From contig JAUXDP010000182.1 in the NCBI GenBank assembly GCA_030618325.1, positions 1 through 6,383 on the forward strand: a DNA stretch of 6,383 nt. The letters are read 5' to 3'. This document shows positions 1-5,815 of this stretch, in pieces. How positions within the stretch are numbered: position 1 is the stretch's first letter; every line of letters begins with the position of its first letter. The position numbers were made by a program, and so were the translations under genes. The notes beneath the pieces are model-generated. The model had not been told where the DNA came from and ran no database searches. It worked only from the letters and a program-made list of their open reading frames with translations. Source of the stretch: Methylococcaceae bacterium. Lineage in GTDB: Bacteria; Pseudomonadota; Gammaproteobacteria; Methylococcales; Methylomonadaceae.

Positions 1-2135
1 CCAAAAAAATAAAAGTTGCCTATCTGCTGCTTGTCATAGCAATTTTAATGACAGTAGGAATTTTATCTCTGTTTACTAATAACAGGCTAGAAACCGACTC
101 AGCTTATCAACTCCCTGAACTTATTGATTTACCAAAAGTTTATCTCCCACTATTCAAACAACAACATCCCAGATTGCCGGCACCCAGTGAGGAAGAAATC
201 CAGATATTATTAACACAAAATAAACAATTTTTTAAGCAACATAAGAATCATGCCAAAAGAGGAAATTTATATTCTCAGATTTTAATCGCCTATTCTTTTC
301 CTGGAGAAATTGACCTTAATAAACTTTATAAAAACCTCATGAAACTAAAATTTTCAGGAAGAGGAAATGTAGAAACAAAGCCTATTGCTTTAGCTTATGA
401 CTGGTTATATAACCAATGGTCACCCGAACAACGGCTGCATTTAAAAGCAAAAGTTAAACAAGCCTGTGACTACCAGATAAACATTATCAGAAATGAAATG
501 AAATTATCTCCTTACAATGTCTTTTTATACAATAGCCCCCTTCAAGCACTCATTGCTGCGTCACTCGTCTTACATAAGGATATTCCAGCGTCAGAAGATA
601 ATTGCATGCGTTTTACCCATGATTATTGGTCTAATAGAGTAGTGCCTGTCTGGCAACAAGTTATGGGACAAAACGGTGGCTGGCATGAAGGCGGTGAATA
701 TATCGGCATTGGTATTGGTCAGGCCATTTACCAGGTACCAGCCATGTGGCGCAATGCAACCGGTGAAGATTACTTCAGAAAAATTCCAGGAATTACTGGT
801 TTTCTTGATTTTCTTGTTTACCGAACCAGACCCGATGGAACTCACTTTAGATGGGGTGACGCTGCGCACTTTAATAACGCAGTACCTGATAGGCTTCCCC
901 TGGCTATAGAGTTTCAGCATAGTGCTGCATTTAATTTAAAACCAGAAAAAAGACTTAAACCAACATCCTGGCCATGGGGTCCATTAACAAACAACAAGCT
1001 CATTAAAGATCAAACAAATTATAAGTTACCATTAACAAAACTCTTTGATGGTCTGGGACTGCTTGTCTCACGCACTAGCTGGGATGATGATGCCACCTAT
1101 GTCACATTCAAGGCGGGCAATAATTACTGGTCTCACTCTCATCTGGATCAAGGTGCCTTCACTATATTTAAAGGCGGGGCTTTAGCCATTGATAGCGGCT
1201 TGTATGGTCCGAAGTACGGCTCTGACCATCATATGAATTACACTTATCAAAGCATAGCTCATAACATCATCACTGTTACCGATCCTGATGATAACCTGCC
1301 CATGCCAGCAAAGAAAAAAAAGGATAAATCTACGGACAAGAAAAAAGCTCGCAAAATCGCCAATGATGGCGGACAAAGAAGAGTCGGCTCAGGATGGGGG
1401 AAAGCTGCTCCCCTTGATTTCAGGGATTGGATGAATCAATCAGACACTTATCACACAGCAACAATAGAAAAAATCATTGAACAGGACAATGTAGTTGTAG
1501 TAATTGCTGATTTAACACCTGCCTATACTAATACCCTTTCAGGTGAAGACACATTTGCACATCGAACTAAAAGGATCAAACGTTACCAACGAGTATTTGT
1601 TCATGACAAAATTAATGATGTCATACTCATTTTTGATAAAATCAATGCTTATAAAGCTAACTTCAGGAAAAAATGGTTACTCCACTCATTATTGGAACCC
1701 ACTATTAAGAAACAATATTTTCAAATTAATACACCTGAAAATCATACACGAAACATAAAAGGTGGAACCCTTAAAGGAAAAATACTATTACCGGAAAAAT
1801 TCCTTGTTAATAAAATAGGCGGTAAAGGCTTTGAGTTTTATGTTGATGGCAAAAACTATGATGAAAAAGGCACAGTAATTAAAGCGGCAAAGCGTAAAAA
1901 AAGCTCAGAACCAGGAGAATGGCGATTAGAGCTTGAGCCCTCCATCGGTCAAAAAGAAACCTTTTTTCTCGTGGCGATGCAAGCCTCTCTCCATGATGAA
2001 AACAAACAGTTACCAATAATCACTGTCCAAAAAGAAAAAGCACAAATACGCTGTGAAATAGTAGCTAAAAGGAAAACTACTTTCTTTTTCTCAGAGGGTT
2101 TAGAAAAAATGACCTTTAATGTTGCACCTCTTTAA
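1..2135 (+). CDS. Heparinase II/III family polysaccharide lyase, 5' end outside window
   Basis: Probable exported lyase that cleaves an acidic polysaccharide by beta-elimination. Residue numbers count from the ATG at 48. An N-terminal alpha-helical region (about 40-300) contains an aromatic and Gly-rich stretch, GGWHEGGEY, near residue 210. It is followed by the beta-rich heparinase II/III domain with the hallmark HSHLDQGAF at 363-371 and a conserved SIAHN at 402-406. The frame is open to the left edge: codons 3-14 read KKIK, and codons 15-74 encode a hydrophobic stretch of 20 residues. This is a typical signal peptide or membrane anchor, so the true start lies upstream and the ATG at 48 falls inside that segment. 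A Lys-rich insert (422-436) interrupts the lyase domain. The stop is TAA at 2133-2135. Such lyases often sit in exopolysaccharide or capsule loci, where they trim or degrade the polymer. The substrate cannot be read from sequence. The family call is fairly sure; the specificity is unknown. Confidence 0.8.
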   Translation, partial: KKIKVAYLLLVIAILMTVGILSLFTNNRLETDSAYQLPELIDLPKVYLPLFKQQHPRLPAPSEEEIQILLTQNKQFFKQHKNHAKRGNLYSQILIAYSFPGEIDLNKLYKNLMKLKFSGRGNVETKPIALAYDWLYNQWSPEQRLHLKAKVKQACDYQINIIRNEMKLSPYNVFLYNSPLQALIAASLVLHKDIPASEDNCMRFTHDYWSNRVVPVWQQVMGQNGGWHEGGEYIGIGIGQAIYQVPAMWRNATGEDYFRKIPGITGFLDFLVYRTRPDGTHFRWGDAAHFNNAVPDRLPLAIEFQHSAAFNLKPEKRLKPTSWPWGPLTNNKLIKDQTNYKLPLTKLFDGLGLLVSRTSWDDDATYVTFKAGNNYWSHSHLDQGAFTIFKGGALAIDSGLYGPKYGSDHHMNYTYQSIAHNIITVTDPDDNLPMPAKKKKDKSTDKKKARKIANDGGQRRVGSGWGKAAPLDFRDWMNQSDTYHTATIEKIIEQDNVVVVIADLTPAYTNTLSGEDTFAHRTKRIKRYQRVFVHDKINDVILIFDKINAYKANFRKKWLLHSLLEPTIKKQYFQINTPENHTRNIKGGTLKGKILLPEKFLVNKIGGKGFEFYVDGKNYDEKGTVIKAAKRKKSSEPGEWRLELEPSIGQKETFFLVAMQASLHDENKQLPIITVQKEKAQIRCEIVAKRKTTFFFSEGLEKMTFNVAPL

Positions 2136-2148
2136 TTGATGTTAATTA

Positions 2149-2180
2149 TTGATAATTTGTAGAAGTGCCATTATTATCAA
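2149..2180. repeat. AT-rich inverted repeat after the lyase gene
   Basis: TTGATAAT at 2149-2156 is matched by ATTATCAA at 2173-2180, an 8-bp perfect stem with a 16-nt loop, starting 14 bp after the lyase stop codon. It could act as a weak transcript end or 3' stabiliser. The stem is AT-rich and no T-tract follows, so it is not a convincing intrinsic terminator. Confidence 0.3.
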
Positions 2181-2198
2181 AGAAAACTGGCGGATTAA

Positions 2199-2218
2199 TT
2201 AACCTGAGATCTGGATAA
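2199..2218 (+). repeat. IS982 left terminal inverted repeat
   Basis: The sequence TTAACCTGAGATCTGGATAA matches the reverse complement of 3200-3219 at 17 of 20 positions. The three differences are in the middle (GAT against ATA). It lies just beyond the 3' end of the transposase reading frame, as expected for an IS end. Confidence 0.8.
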
Positions 2219-2231
2219 CAATCCCGATCAT

Positions 2232-3136
2232 TTAAAAAATACAGAGAGTTTTCATATCACTCTCATCAATTCTGATTGTTGGTTTGTCTTTCTTATGACA
2301 ATAGGCAATCAGAGAGCCTATAAGATTCAACATAAAGCCATTAGGACTTCTGTGGCGTGAATGTTCAATTTGTGTAATATTTTTCAATTGATCATTCACT
2401 GTTTCAATAATAAAGCGTTTTCTCAACATGATTTTATCCCACAAGGCAATGGCTTGTGGCTTCATGTTTCTTCTGACGTTGGTGATCAATTCCACATCCT
2501 GATCAAATAACTTTCCACTCAAGACTTTGGAAACATAGCCTTTATCGCCATAGAGCTTGCCATATAAGCCTTTTGCCATTTCTGGAACAGGTTTTCTATC
2601 ATCGATATTACCTGCTGTTAGCTTAGCAGCCAGGATTTCATCCTTATGGTTAATGATCAGATGAAGCTTGAATCCATAGAACCAACCCATTGTTGATTTA
2701 CCGCGTTTTGCCATGCCTTCAAAGACTTTATGTCTGGGAATACGAATGTTGTGGCAAACTTTTATACTGGTCGCATCAACAAAAGCAATCCCAGTTGGCT
2801 TAAACAATGAGTGAAATAGGTACACAGAGGCACTAATACCGATGACATTACTCCAAGAAAACGGGTATAACTTAACAGTTTTGGAAACTCACTCCTAAGA
2901 TGTTGATGAACATGACCTAGATAATAATTTTTAAAATCCTTGTAGTGGGATTGATGGAAATAGATCAGGATAGTCATCAACTCACTGGGGCTCATGACTC
3001 CTTTTCTTCGACGTTTCTTCTCACCGGATTCAAGTAATGTTTTTTCCCATTCAGCATAAAAGATTTTATTGAAATCATCGATATTACAATATAATTCATC
3101 TATAGTAGTCACTGTCTGTTCCTTGAGCAAATTCAT
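2232..3136 (-). pseudogene. IS982-family DDE transposase, frameshifted
   Basis: This is the transposase of the surrounding IS, read in two pieces. The N-terminal piece begins at ATG 3136-3134 and carries MNLLKEQTVTTIDELYCNID, KKRRRKG and ILIYFHQSHYKDFKNYYLG, all typical of IS982. The C-terminal piece ends at 2232 and holds FVDATS, GWFYGFKLHL, DDRKPVPE, YGDKGY, IIETVNDQLKN and IEHSRHRSPNGF. The probable DDE triad is Asp at 2777-2775, Asp at 2546-2544 and Glu at 2405-2403. Family alignment runs smoothly up to PLCTYF in the first frame and resumes at HSLFKPTG in the second. This places a one-base loss around 2811-2815, where TTC-CAC would have become TTCAC. Total length, about 300 residues, is normal. 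No slippery heptamer is seen there, so simple decay is likelier than programmed frameshifting. It could be a sequencing error. The family call is very sure. Confidence 0.88.
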
Positions 3137-3199
3137 TTAATTTAGCGGTTAAATGATCTGATCGATGAACAGGCATTTAGTTCAATAATTTTTAATTTC

Positions 3200-3219
3200 T
3201 TATCCAGTATTCAGGTTAA
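3200..3219 (-). repeat. IS982 right terminal inverted repeat
   Basis: Read on the minus strand the sequence is TTAACCTGAATACTGGATAA, paired with 2199-2218. It lies 63 bp before the transposase start, leaving room for a promoter between end and gene. I see only a weak -35-like TTGAAC on the minus strand at 3185-3180 and no clear -10. Confidence 0.8.
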
Positions 3220-3653
3220 CTTAAGTAAATTTCTTACAAGGTTACATTTATCATCTAAAATAACCAATCAGTCATTATATTATCACAGTATCTTTCATGA
3301 AGGCTTTTTTGTGATTTTGTCTATATTTTAAACAGATTTCAGGTATTTTGAATGGCGAGTTTCCGGAACTCATCTCGAGAAGATTAAATTTCTGAAATTG
3401 GCGGTTTAGGTCAGCAAGACCCTTTAACGGACAAAACTCAAATTTTTAAAATCTAAAAACAACTCTTGGTACGTTCACGTCACCAAGCGGTTATTTTAAA
3501 ATCAACAAAGTATTCAGAGCTCTCAGTATGGTCACTTTTATCAAATGAGCTGACATTCATGTTCATAATTGAAAAGAAATCAATCAATCAATCAAATAAA
3601 CCGATTATAACAATAGAATCAATTTCCATCAGCCTAATAAAATAATTAAAAAA
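3220..3653. other. Gene-free AT-rich spacer between IS982 and the ISL3 remnant
   Basis: I find no reading frame with recognisable protein sequence in this stretch on either strand. It contains the hairpin at 3461-3492, four head-to-tail copies of ATCA (3579-3594), and a small inverted pair ATCACA (3282-3287) and TGTGAT (3310-3315). Many short AT-rich runs fit decayed or regulatory DNA. It may be the eroded flank of older insertions. Confidence 0.5.
3461..3492. repeat. Bulged hairpin, possible terminator or structured RNA
   Basis: CTTGGT-ACG pairs with CGT-c-ACCAAG around a TTCA loop, a nine-base-pair stem with a single bulged C. An outer AAC/GTT helix is separated from it by a small internal loop. 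It is far more GC-rich than its surroundings. On each side lies a near-copy of the palindrome ATTTTAAAAT (3442-3452 and 3493-3502). On the minus strand the stem is followed by a T-rich run (from about 3459 leftwards), so it could end minus-strand transcription. On the + strand the following run, GGTTATTTT, is a poorer T-tract. Which strand, if any, uses it is unknown. Confidence 0.4.
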
Positions 3654-3689
3654 GGTTCTTCAAATTAATGTACACTTAATTCTGGACAA

Positions 3690-3818
3690 TATGATCACTT
3701 TCATGTGATTAAACTGTATAATGAAAAATTAACAGAGTTACGCAGAGACTTACAATGAGAAGCTGAAGGCACTGATAAAAATGTACTCAAAGGCACTCGA
3801 TGGTTATTGCTTCACCGA
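3690..3818 (+). pseudogene. ISL3-family transposase remnant
   Basis: Codons 3690-3752 read YDHFHVIKLYNEKLTELRRDL, which resembles the conserved FDxFHVxKxxNxxxxxxRR block in the catalytic core of ISL3-family transposases. After CAA comes an in-frame TGA at 3756-3758, then EAEGTDKNVLKGTRWLLLHR, the matching next block (LKGTRWLLL). Everything before and after these roughly 43 codons is missing: the frame loses resemblance after about 3818. It is a short internal fossil of a protein normally near 400 residues or more. A possible old IS tip, GGTTCTTC, lies at 3654-3661, which would imply a large internal deletion. It is recognised from motif memory only. Confidence 0.65.
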
Positions 3819-3908
3819 TTTGGCTGCTCAGGCTCAGTATGCTTTTCATACTATCACAAAGGTATGTTAACCTTACTATTTTTTAATTGAAAATTTGATT
3901 TGTGGAAT

Positions 3909-3912
3909 AGGA
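3909..3912 (+). promoter_or_regulatory. Ribosome binding site choosing the GTG start of pth
   Basis: AGGA ends 8 nt before GTG at 3921-3923, a good Shine-Dalgarno distance, and the resulting protein begins MKLVVGLGNPG as Pth proteins usually do. The in-frame ATG at 3912 overlaps this AGGA and has only a weaker GGA (3904-3906) before it. Confidence 0.5.
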
Positions 3913-3920
3913 TGGATTTC

Positions 3921-4460
3921 GTGAAGCTAGTAGTAGGATTGGGTAATCCAGGTAAAAAGTATGCAAAGACCCGGCACAACATTGGGTTTCGTGTCGTTGA
4001 TCAGATAGTCGAATCACTGGTTCCATCCGGAAGGAAATGGCACTTAGATGAACGGTTGAGTTCGACCTACATAATCTGCCCAATTAAGGCACGTGATGTA
4101 ATTATAGCCAAGCCGACAACCTTCATGAATGAATCCGGCCTTGTAGTAAAGGCGTTGGCTGAACATTTTGGACTATTGCCTGAAGACATCATGATCGTAC
4201 ATGACGACAAGGACATAATTCTCGGTGAATACAAAATACAAATCAATCGCGGTGCCGCCGGGCACAATGGTATTAAGTCTATCATTTCGCATTTAGGAAC
4301 ACAAAAATTCCATCGCTTGCGCGTCGGCATTGCCAACACAAATAAGAAAAAAATGAAGGACAAAGTAAAGTTCGTACTGGGACGCTTCGGATTGTTTGAA
4401 CGGAGCCTGGTCAAAAAGGTAGTAAACAATACTTCTGAACAGATAATCAATTTAATCTGA
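3921..4460 (+). CDS. pth: Peptidyl-tRNA hydrolase (Pth family), probable extra paralogue
   Basis: Cytoplasmic esterase fold that frees tRNA from peptidyl- or N-blocked aminoacyl-tRNA. Numbering from GTG 3921, the core residues are present: Asn9 in GLGNPG, catalytic His19 in RHNIGF, Asn70 in FMNESG, Asp95 in VHDDKD and Asn116 in AGHNG, followed by the tRNA-proximal FHRLRVGI. At 179 residues it is slightly shorter than most Pth proteins, ending soon after the last helix. The loop after RVGI has a Lys-rich NKKKMKDK in place of the usual short Gly/Pro-rich segment. Alternative starts are ATG 3912 and TTG 3900. It is followed 65 bp later by a Mur ligase-like gene on the same strand, not by the usual chromosomal pth partners (ychF, rplY, ispE or prs). 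A specialised copy within a biosynthetic pair is therefore plausible. The family is sure; whether it is the cell's only Pth is not known. Confidence 0.88.
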   Translation: MKLVVGLGNPGKKYAKTRHNIGFRVVDQIVESLVPSGRKWHLDERLSSTYIICPIKARDVIIAKPTTFMNESGLVVKALAEHFGLLPEDIMIVHDDKDIILGEYKIQINRGAAGHNGIKSIISHLGTQKFHRLRVGIANTNKKKMKDKVKFVLGRFGLFERSLVKKVVNNTSEQIINLI

Positions 4461-4515
4461 TTTAGAAACACAGATAGTGGATTCGAGTCAGTACTAGTTA
4501 ATGACAACAATAGTT
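4461..4515. other. Short intergenic gap between pth and the Mur ligase gene
   Basis: Together with the ribosome binding site it makes 65 bp between the pth stop (TGA, 4458-4460) and the TTG start. I see no hairpin with a T-tract and no clear -35/-10 pair, so co-transcription is the simplest reading. Confidence 0.45.
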
Positions 4516-4520
4516 GGAGT
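4516..4520 (+). promoter_or_regulatory. Ribosome binding site choosing the TTG start of the Mur ligase
   Basis: GGAGT lies 5 nt before TTG at 4526-4528. The only other upstream in-frame candidate, TTG at 4514, directly follows the stop TAG at 4511 and overlaps this site, so 4526 is preferred. No ATG occurs in frame until the Met of RWRLMHIRA at about residue 22. Confidence 0.55.
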
Positions 4521-4525
4521 GTTAT

Positions 4526-5815
4526 TTGACAATCGCAAGTTTTCAGAAGTTCTATAGGCAAGTGGTCGGTACCTTAAGATGGCGTCTTATGCATATCAGA
4601 GCCCGATATCATCGCAAACGCTGCAATGATACTCAATTCATTTCAGTTATTGGAAGTAATGGTAAAACAACTACAAAAGAACTGATAGCAGCAATACTAT
4701 CAACTCATTTCCAGGTTCACAAAACACGTGGCAATAACAATGCCCTGAAAGAAAGTGGTGTCGAAATCTCATTACTTGGAACCGACGTAAATGACGATTT
4801 CGCCGTGCTGGAAGCAGGCATCAATGAACCTGGACAAATGACTAAATTAGCTAAAGTAATGCGTCCTCATGTCGCTGTTATGTTGTGCGTACGACCAGCC
4901 CATATCAGGGGATTTGGTTCTATTGATGCGATTGCTCACGAGAAAGGCGTTATATTTGATCACTTGGAACCAGGCGGTGTAGCAATTGTGAACACCGATG
5001 ACAAATACGTCATGAACGAAGCAACTCAGCGTAAAATTGAACTGCGTACCTTCGGGACTGATCCAGCCTGCGATATTAGCTTGGTTAGGTCAGACTCGTG
5101 CTGGCCGGATTGCCTTTCTCTAACTGTCCGCATAGACGGCACAGAGCACTTGATTCGCACACAACTCCTTGGTAGGCATTGGTCCAGTTCGGTTCTTGCT
5201 GCCCTTGCGGTTGGAACATATTTCGGTGTTACTCCGGAGACTTGCGCTAAGGCAATTGAGTCAGTACCACCATTCTGGGGGAGAATGCAGCCAGCCACAC
5301 TGTCCAACGGTGTAACTTTTATCCGCGATGAGATCCATGGAGACAAGCATAATTTCGATGTCGCATTCGATTTTATTAGCGACGCTACCGCAAAACGCAA
5401 GGTATTGATTGCATCAGCCTACGCTAGTGAGAAATCCATACGTGCACGTATGGAGGATCTTGGACGAAATGCGGCATCTCTGTTTGATTATGCAATATTT
5501 ATAGGCGATCGGGGTAATTACGCAATTCGTGCAGCAGTAGAATCTGGCATGCAGCGTAAAAACATATTTGCATTTTATAAATACCAGGAAGCTGTGGATC
5601 ACATCAGATCTGAGCTGAGGAATGGTGATCTTGTATTGCTGAAAGGCCGTATGGATATGCACTTGTCCCGATTATATCTTTCGATGATGGGAAATGTGGG
5701 ATGTACGCTGAAAAGCTGTAGCAATACATTTCTTTGCGATGGTTGTCACAAGGTACATTTCAAGCCAACTCAACCGATTACTGGTCCTTTAGCGCCTGGG
5801 AACTCAAACGTCTAA
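4526..5815 (+). CDS. MurF-like Mur ligase family protein without the N-terminal UDP-binding domain
   Basis: Predicted ATP-dependent amide ligase of the Mur fold, which activates a carboxylate as acyl phosphate and joins an amine. Numbering from TTG 4526, the P-loop GSNGKTTTKE begins at residue 43. In true MurF it comes after residue 100, so the domain binding the UDP-MurNAc part is absent and replaced by a short basic leader. Central-domain motifs follow: GNNNALKESG near 70, VLEAGINEPGQM near 95, PAHIRGFGSIDAIAHEKG with the probable carbamylated Lys140, NTDD at 156-159 and GRH at 216-218. The C-terminal domain keeps GRM at 252-254, but the MurF DDSYNANP block is replaced by RDEIHGDKHN. LLKGR appears near 375. 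The tail adds C393-x4-C398-x5-C404-x2-C407-H408, a metal-ribbon-like cluster. It probably shares a transcript with pth (65 bp gap). Substrates are unknown; it should not be named murF. Confidence 0.82.
   Translation: MTIASFQKFYRQVVGTLRWRLMHIRARYHRKRCNDTQFISVIGSNGKTTTKELIAAILSTHFQVHKTRGNNNALKESGVEISLLGTDVNDDFAVLEAGINEPGQMTKLAKVMRPHVAVMLCVRPAHIRGFGSIDAIAHEKGVIFDHLEPGGVAIVNTDDKYVMNEATQRKIELRTFGTDPACDISLVRSDSCWPDCLSLTVRIDGTEHLIRTQLLGRHWSSSVLAALAVGTYFGVTPETCAKAIESVPPFWGRMQPATLSNGVTFIRDEIHGDKHNFDVAFDFISDATAKRKVLIASAYASEKSIRARMEDLGRNAASLFDYAIFIGDRGNYAIRAAVESGMQRKNIFAFYKYQEAVDHIRSELRNGDLVLLKGRMDMHLSRLYLSMMGNVGCTLKSCSNTFLCDGCHKVHFKPTQPITGPLAPGNSNV

Larger units (their letters stand above)
2199..3219 (-). 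mobile_element. IS982-family insertion sequence, about 1.02 kb
   Basis: The element is bounded by imperfect 20-bp inverted ends. The left end at 2199-2218 reads TTAACCTGAGATCTGGATAA. The right end at 3200-3219, read on the minus strand, is TTAACCTGAATACTGGATAA, giving 17 of 20 matches. The exact tips may be a few bases further in, at the ACCTGA block. About 1 kb with one DDE transposase filling nearly all of it is normal for IS982. No clean target duplication is visible. The best candidate, taking ACCTGA as the tip, is TTAATTA (2195-2201) against TAACTTA (3217-3223), 5 of 7 identical. The element sits 63 bp after the lyase gene. With its transposase frameshifted it is probably unable to move by itself, though its ends look usable by a related transposase. 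Confidence 0.85.

Noticed and set aside
2805..2825. Programmed frameshift in the IS982 transposase
   Set aside because: There is no slippery heptamer such as A6G or A-AAA-AAG at the junction, and IS982 transposases are normally one frame; a lost base explains the alignment better.
3282..3315. ATCACA ... TGTGAT pair as a CRP site
   Set aside because: The half-sites are in the reverse order (a CRP site is TGTGA-N6-TCACA) and too far apart, with no gene start close by.
3579..3594. Four ATCA copies as a CRISPR or functional repeat array
   Set aside because: The unit is four bases with no spacers; it is a simple microsatellite.
3768..3867. A second open frame over the ISL3 remnant (NEKLKALIKMYSKALDGY...)
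   Set aside because: It is short, lacks a start with a ribosome site, overlaps the frame that matches ISL3 motifs, and matches nothing I recognise.
4067..4561. A 164-codon open frame on the minus strand opposite pth
   Set aside because: It is antisense to a clearly recognised Pth, has no recognisable motif, and its composition (many Leu, Ser, Pro, Thr) is that of a shadow frame.
5026..5400. A 124-codon open frame on the minus strand opposite the Mur ligase
   Set aside because: It lies wholly inside the Mur ligase coding region and encodes no recognisable domain.
4526..5815. Naming the ligase murF
   Set aside because: It lacks the N-terminal UDP-MurNAc-binding domain and the usual C-terminal DDSYNANP motif, and has an extra Cys-rich tail.
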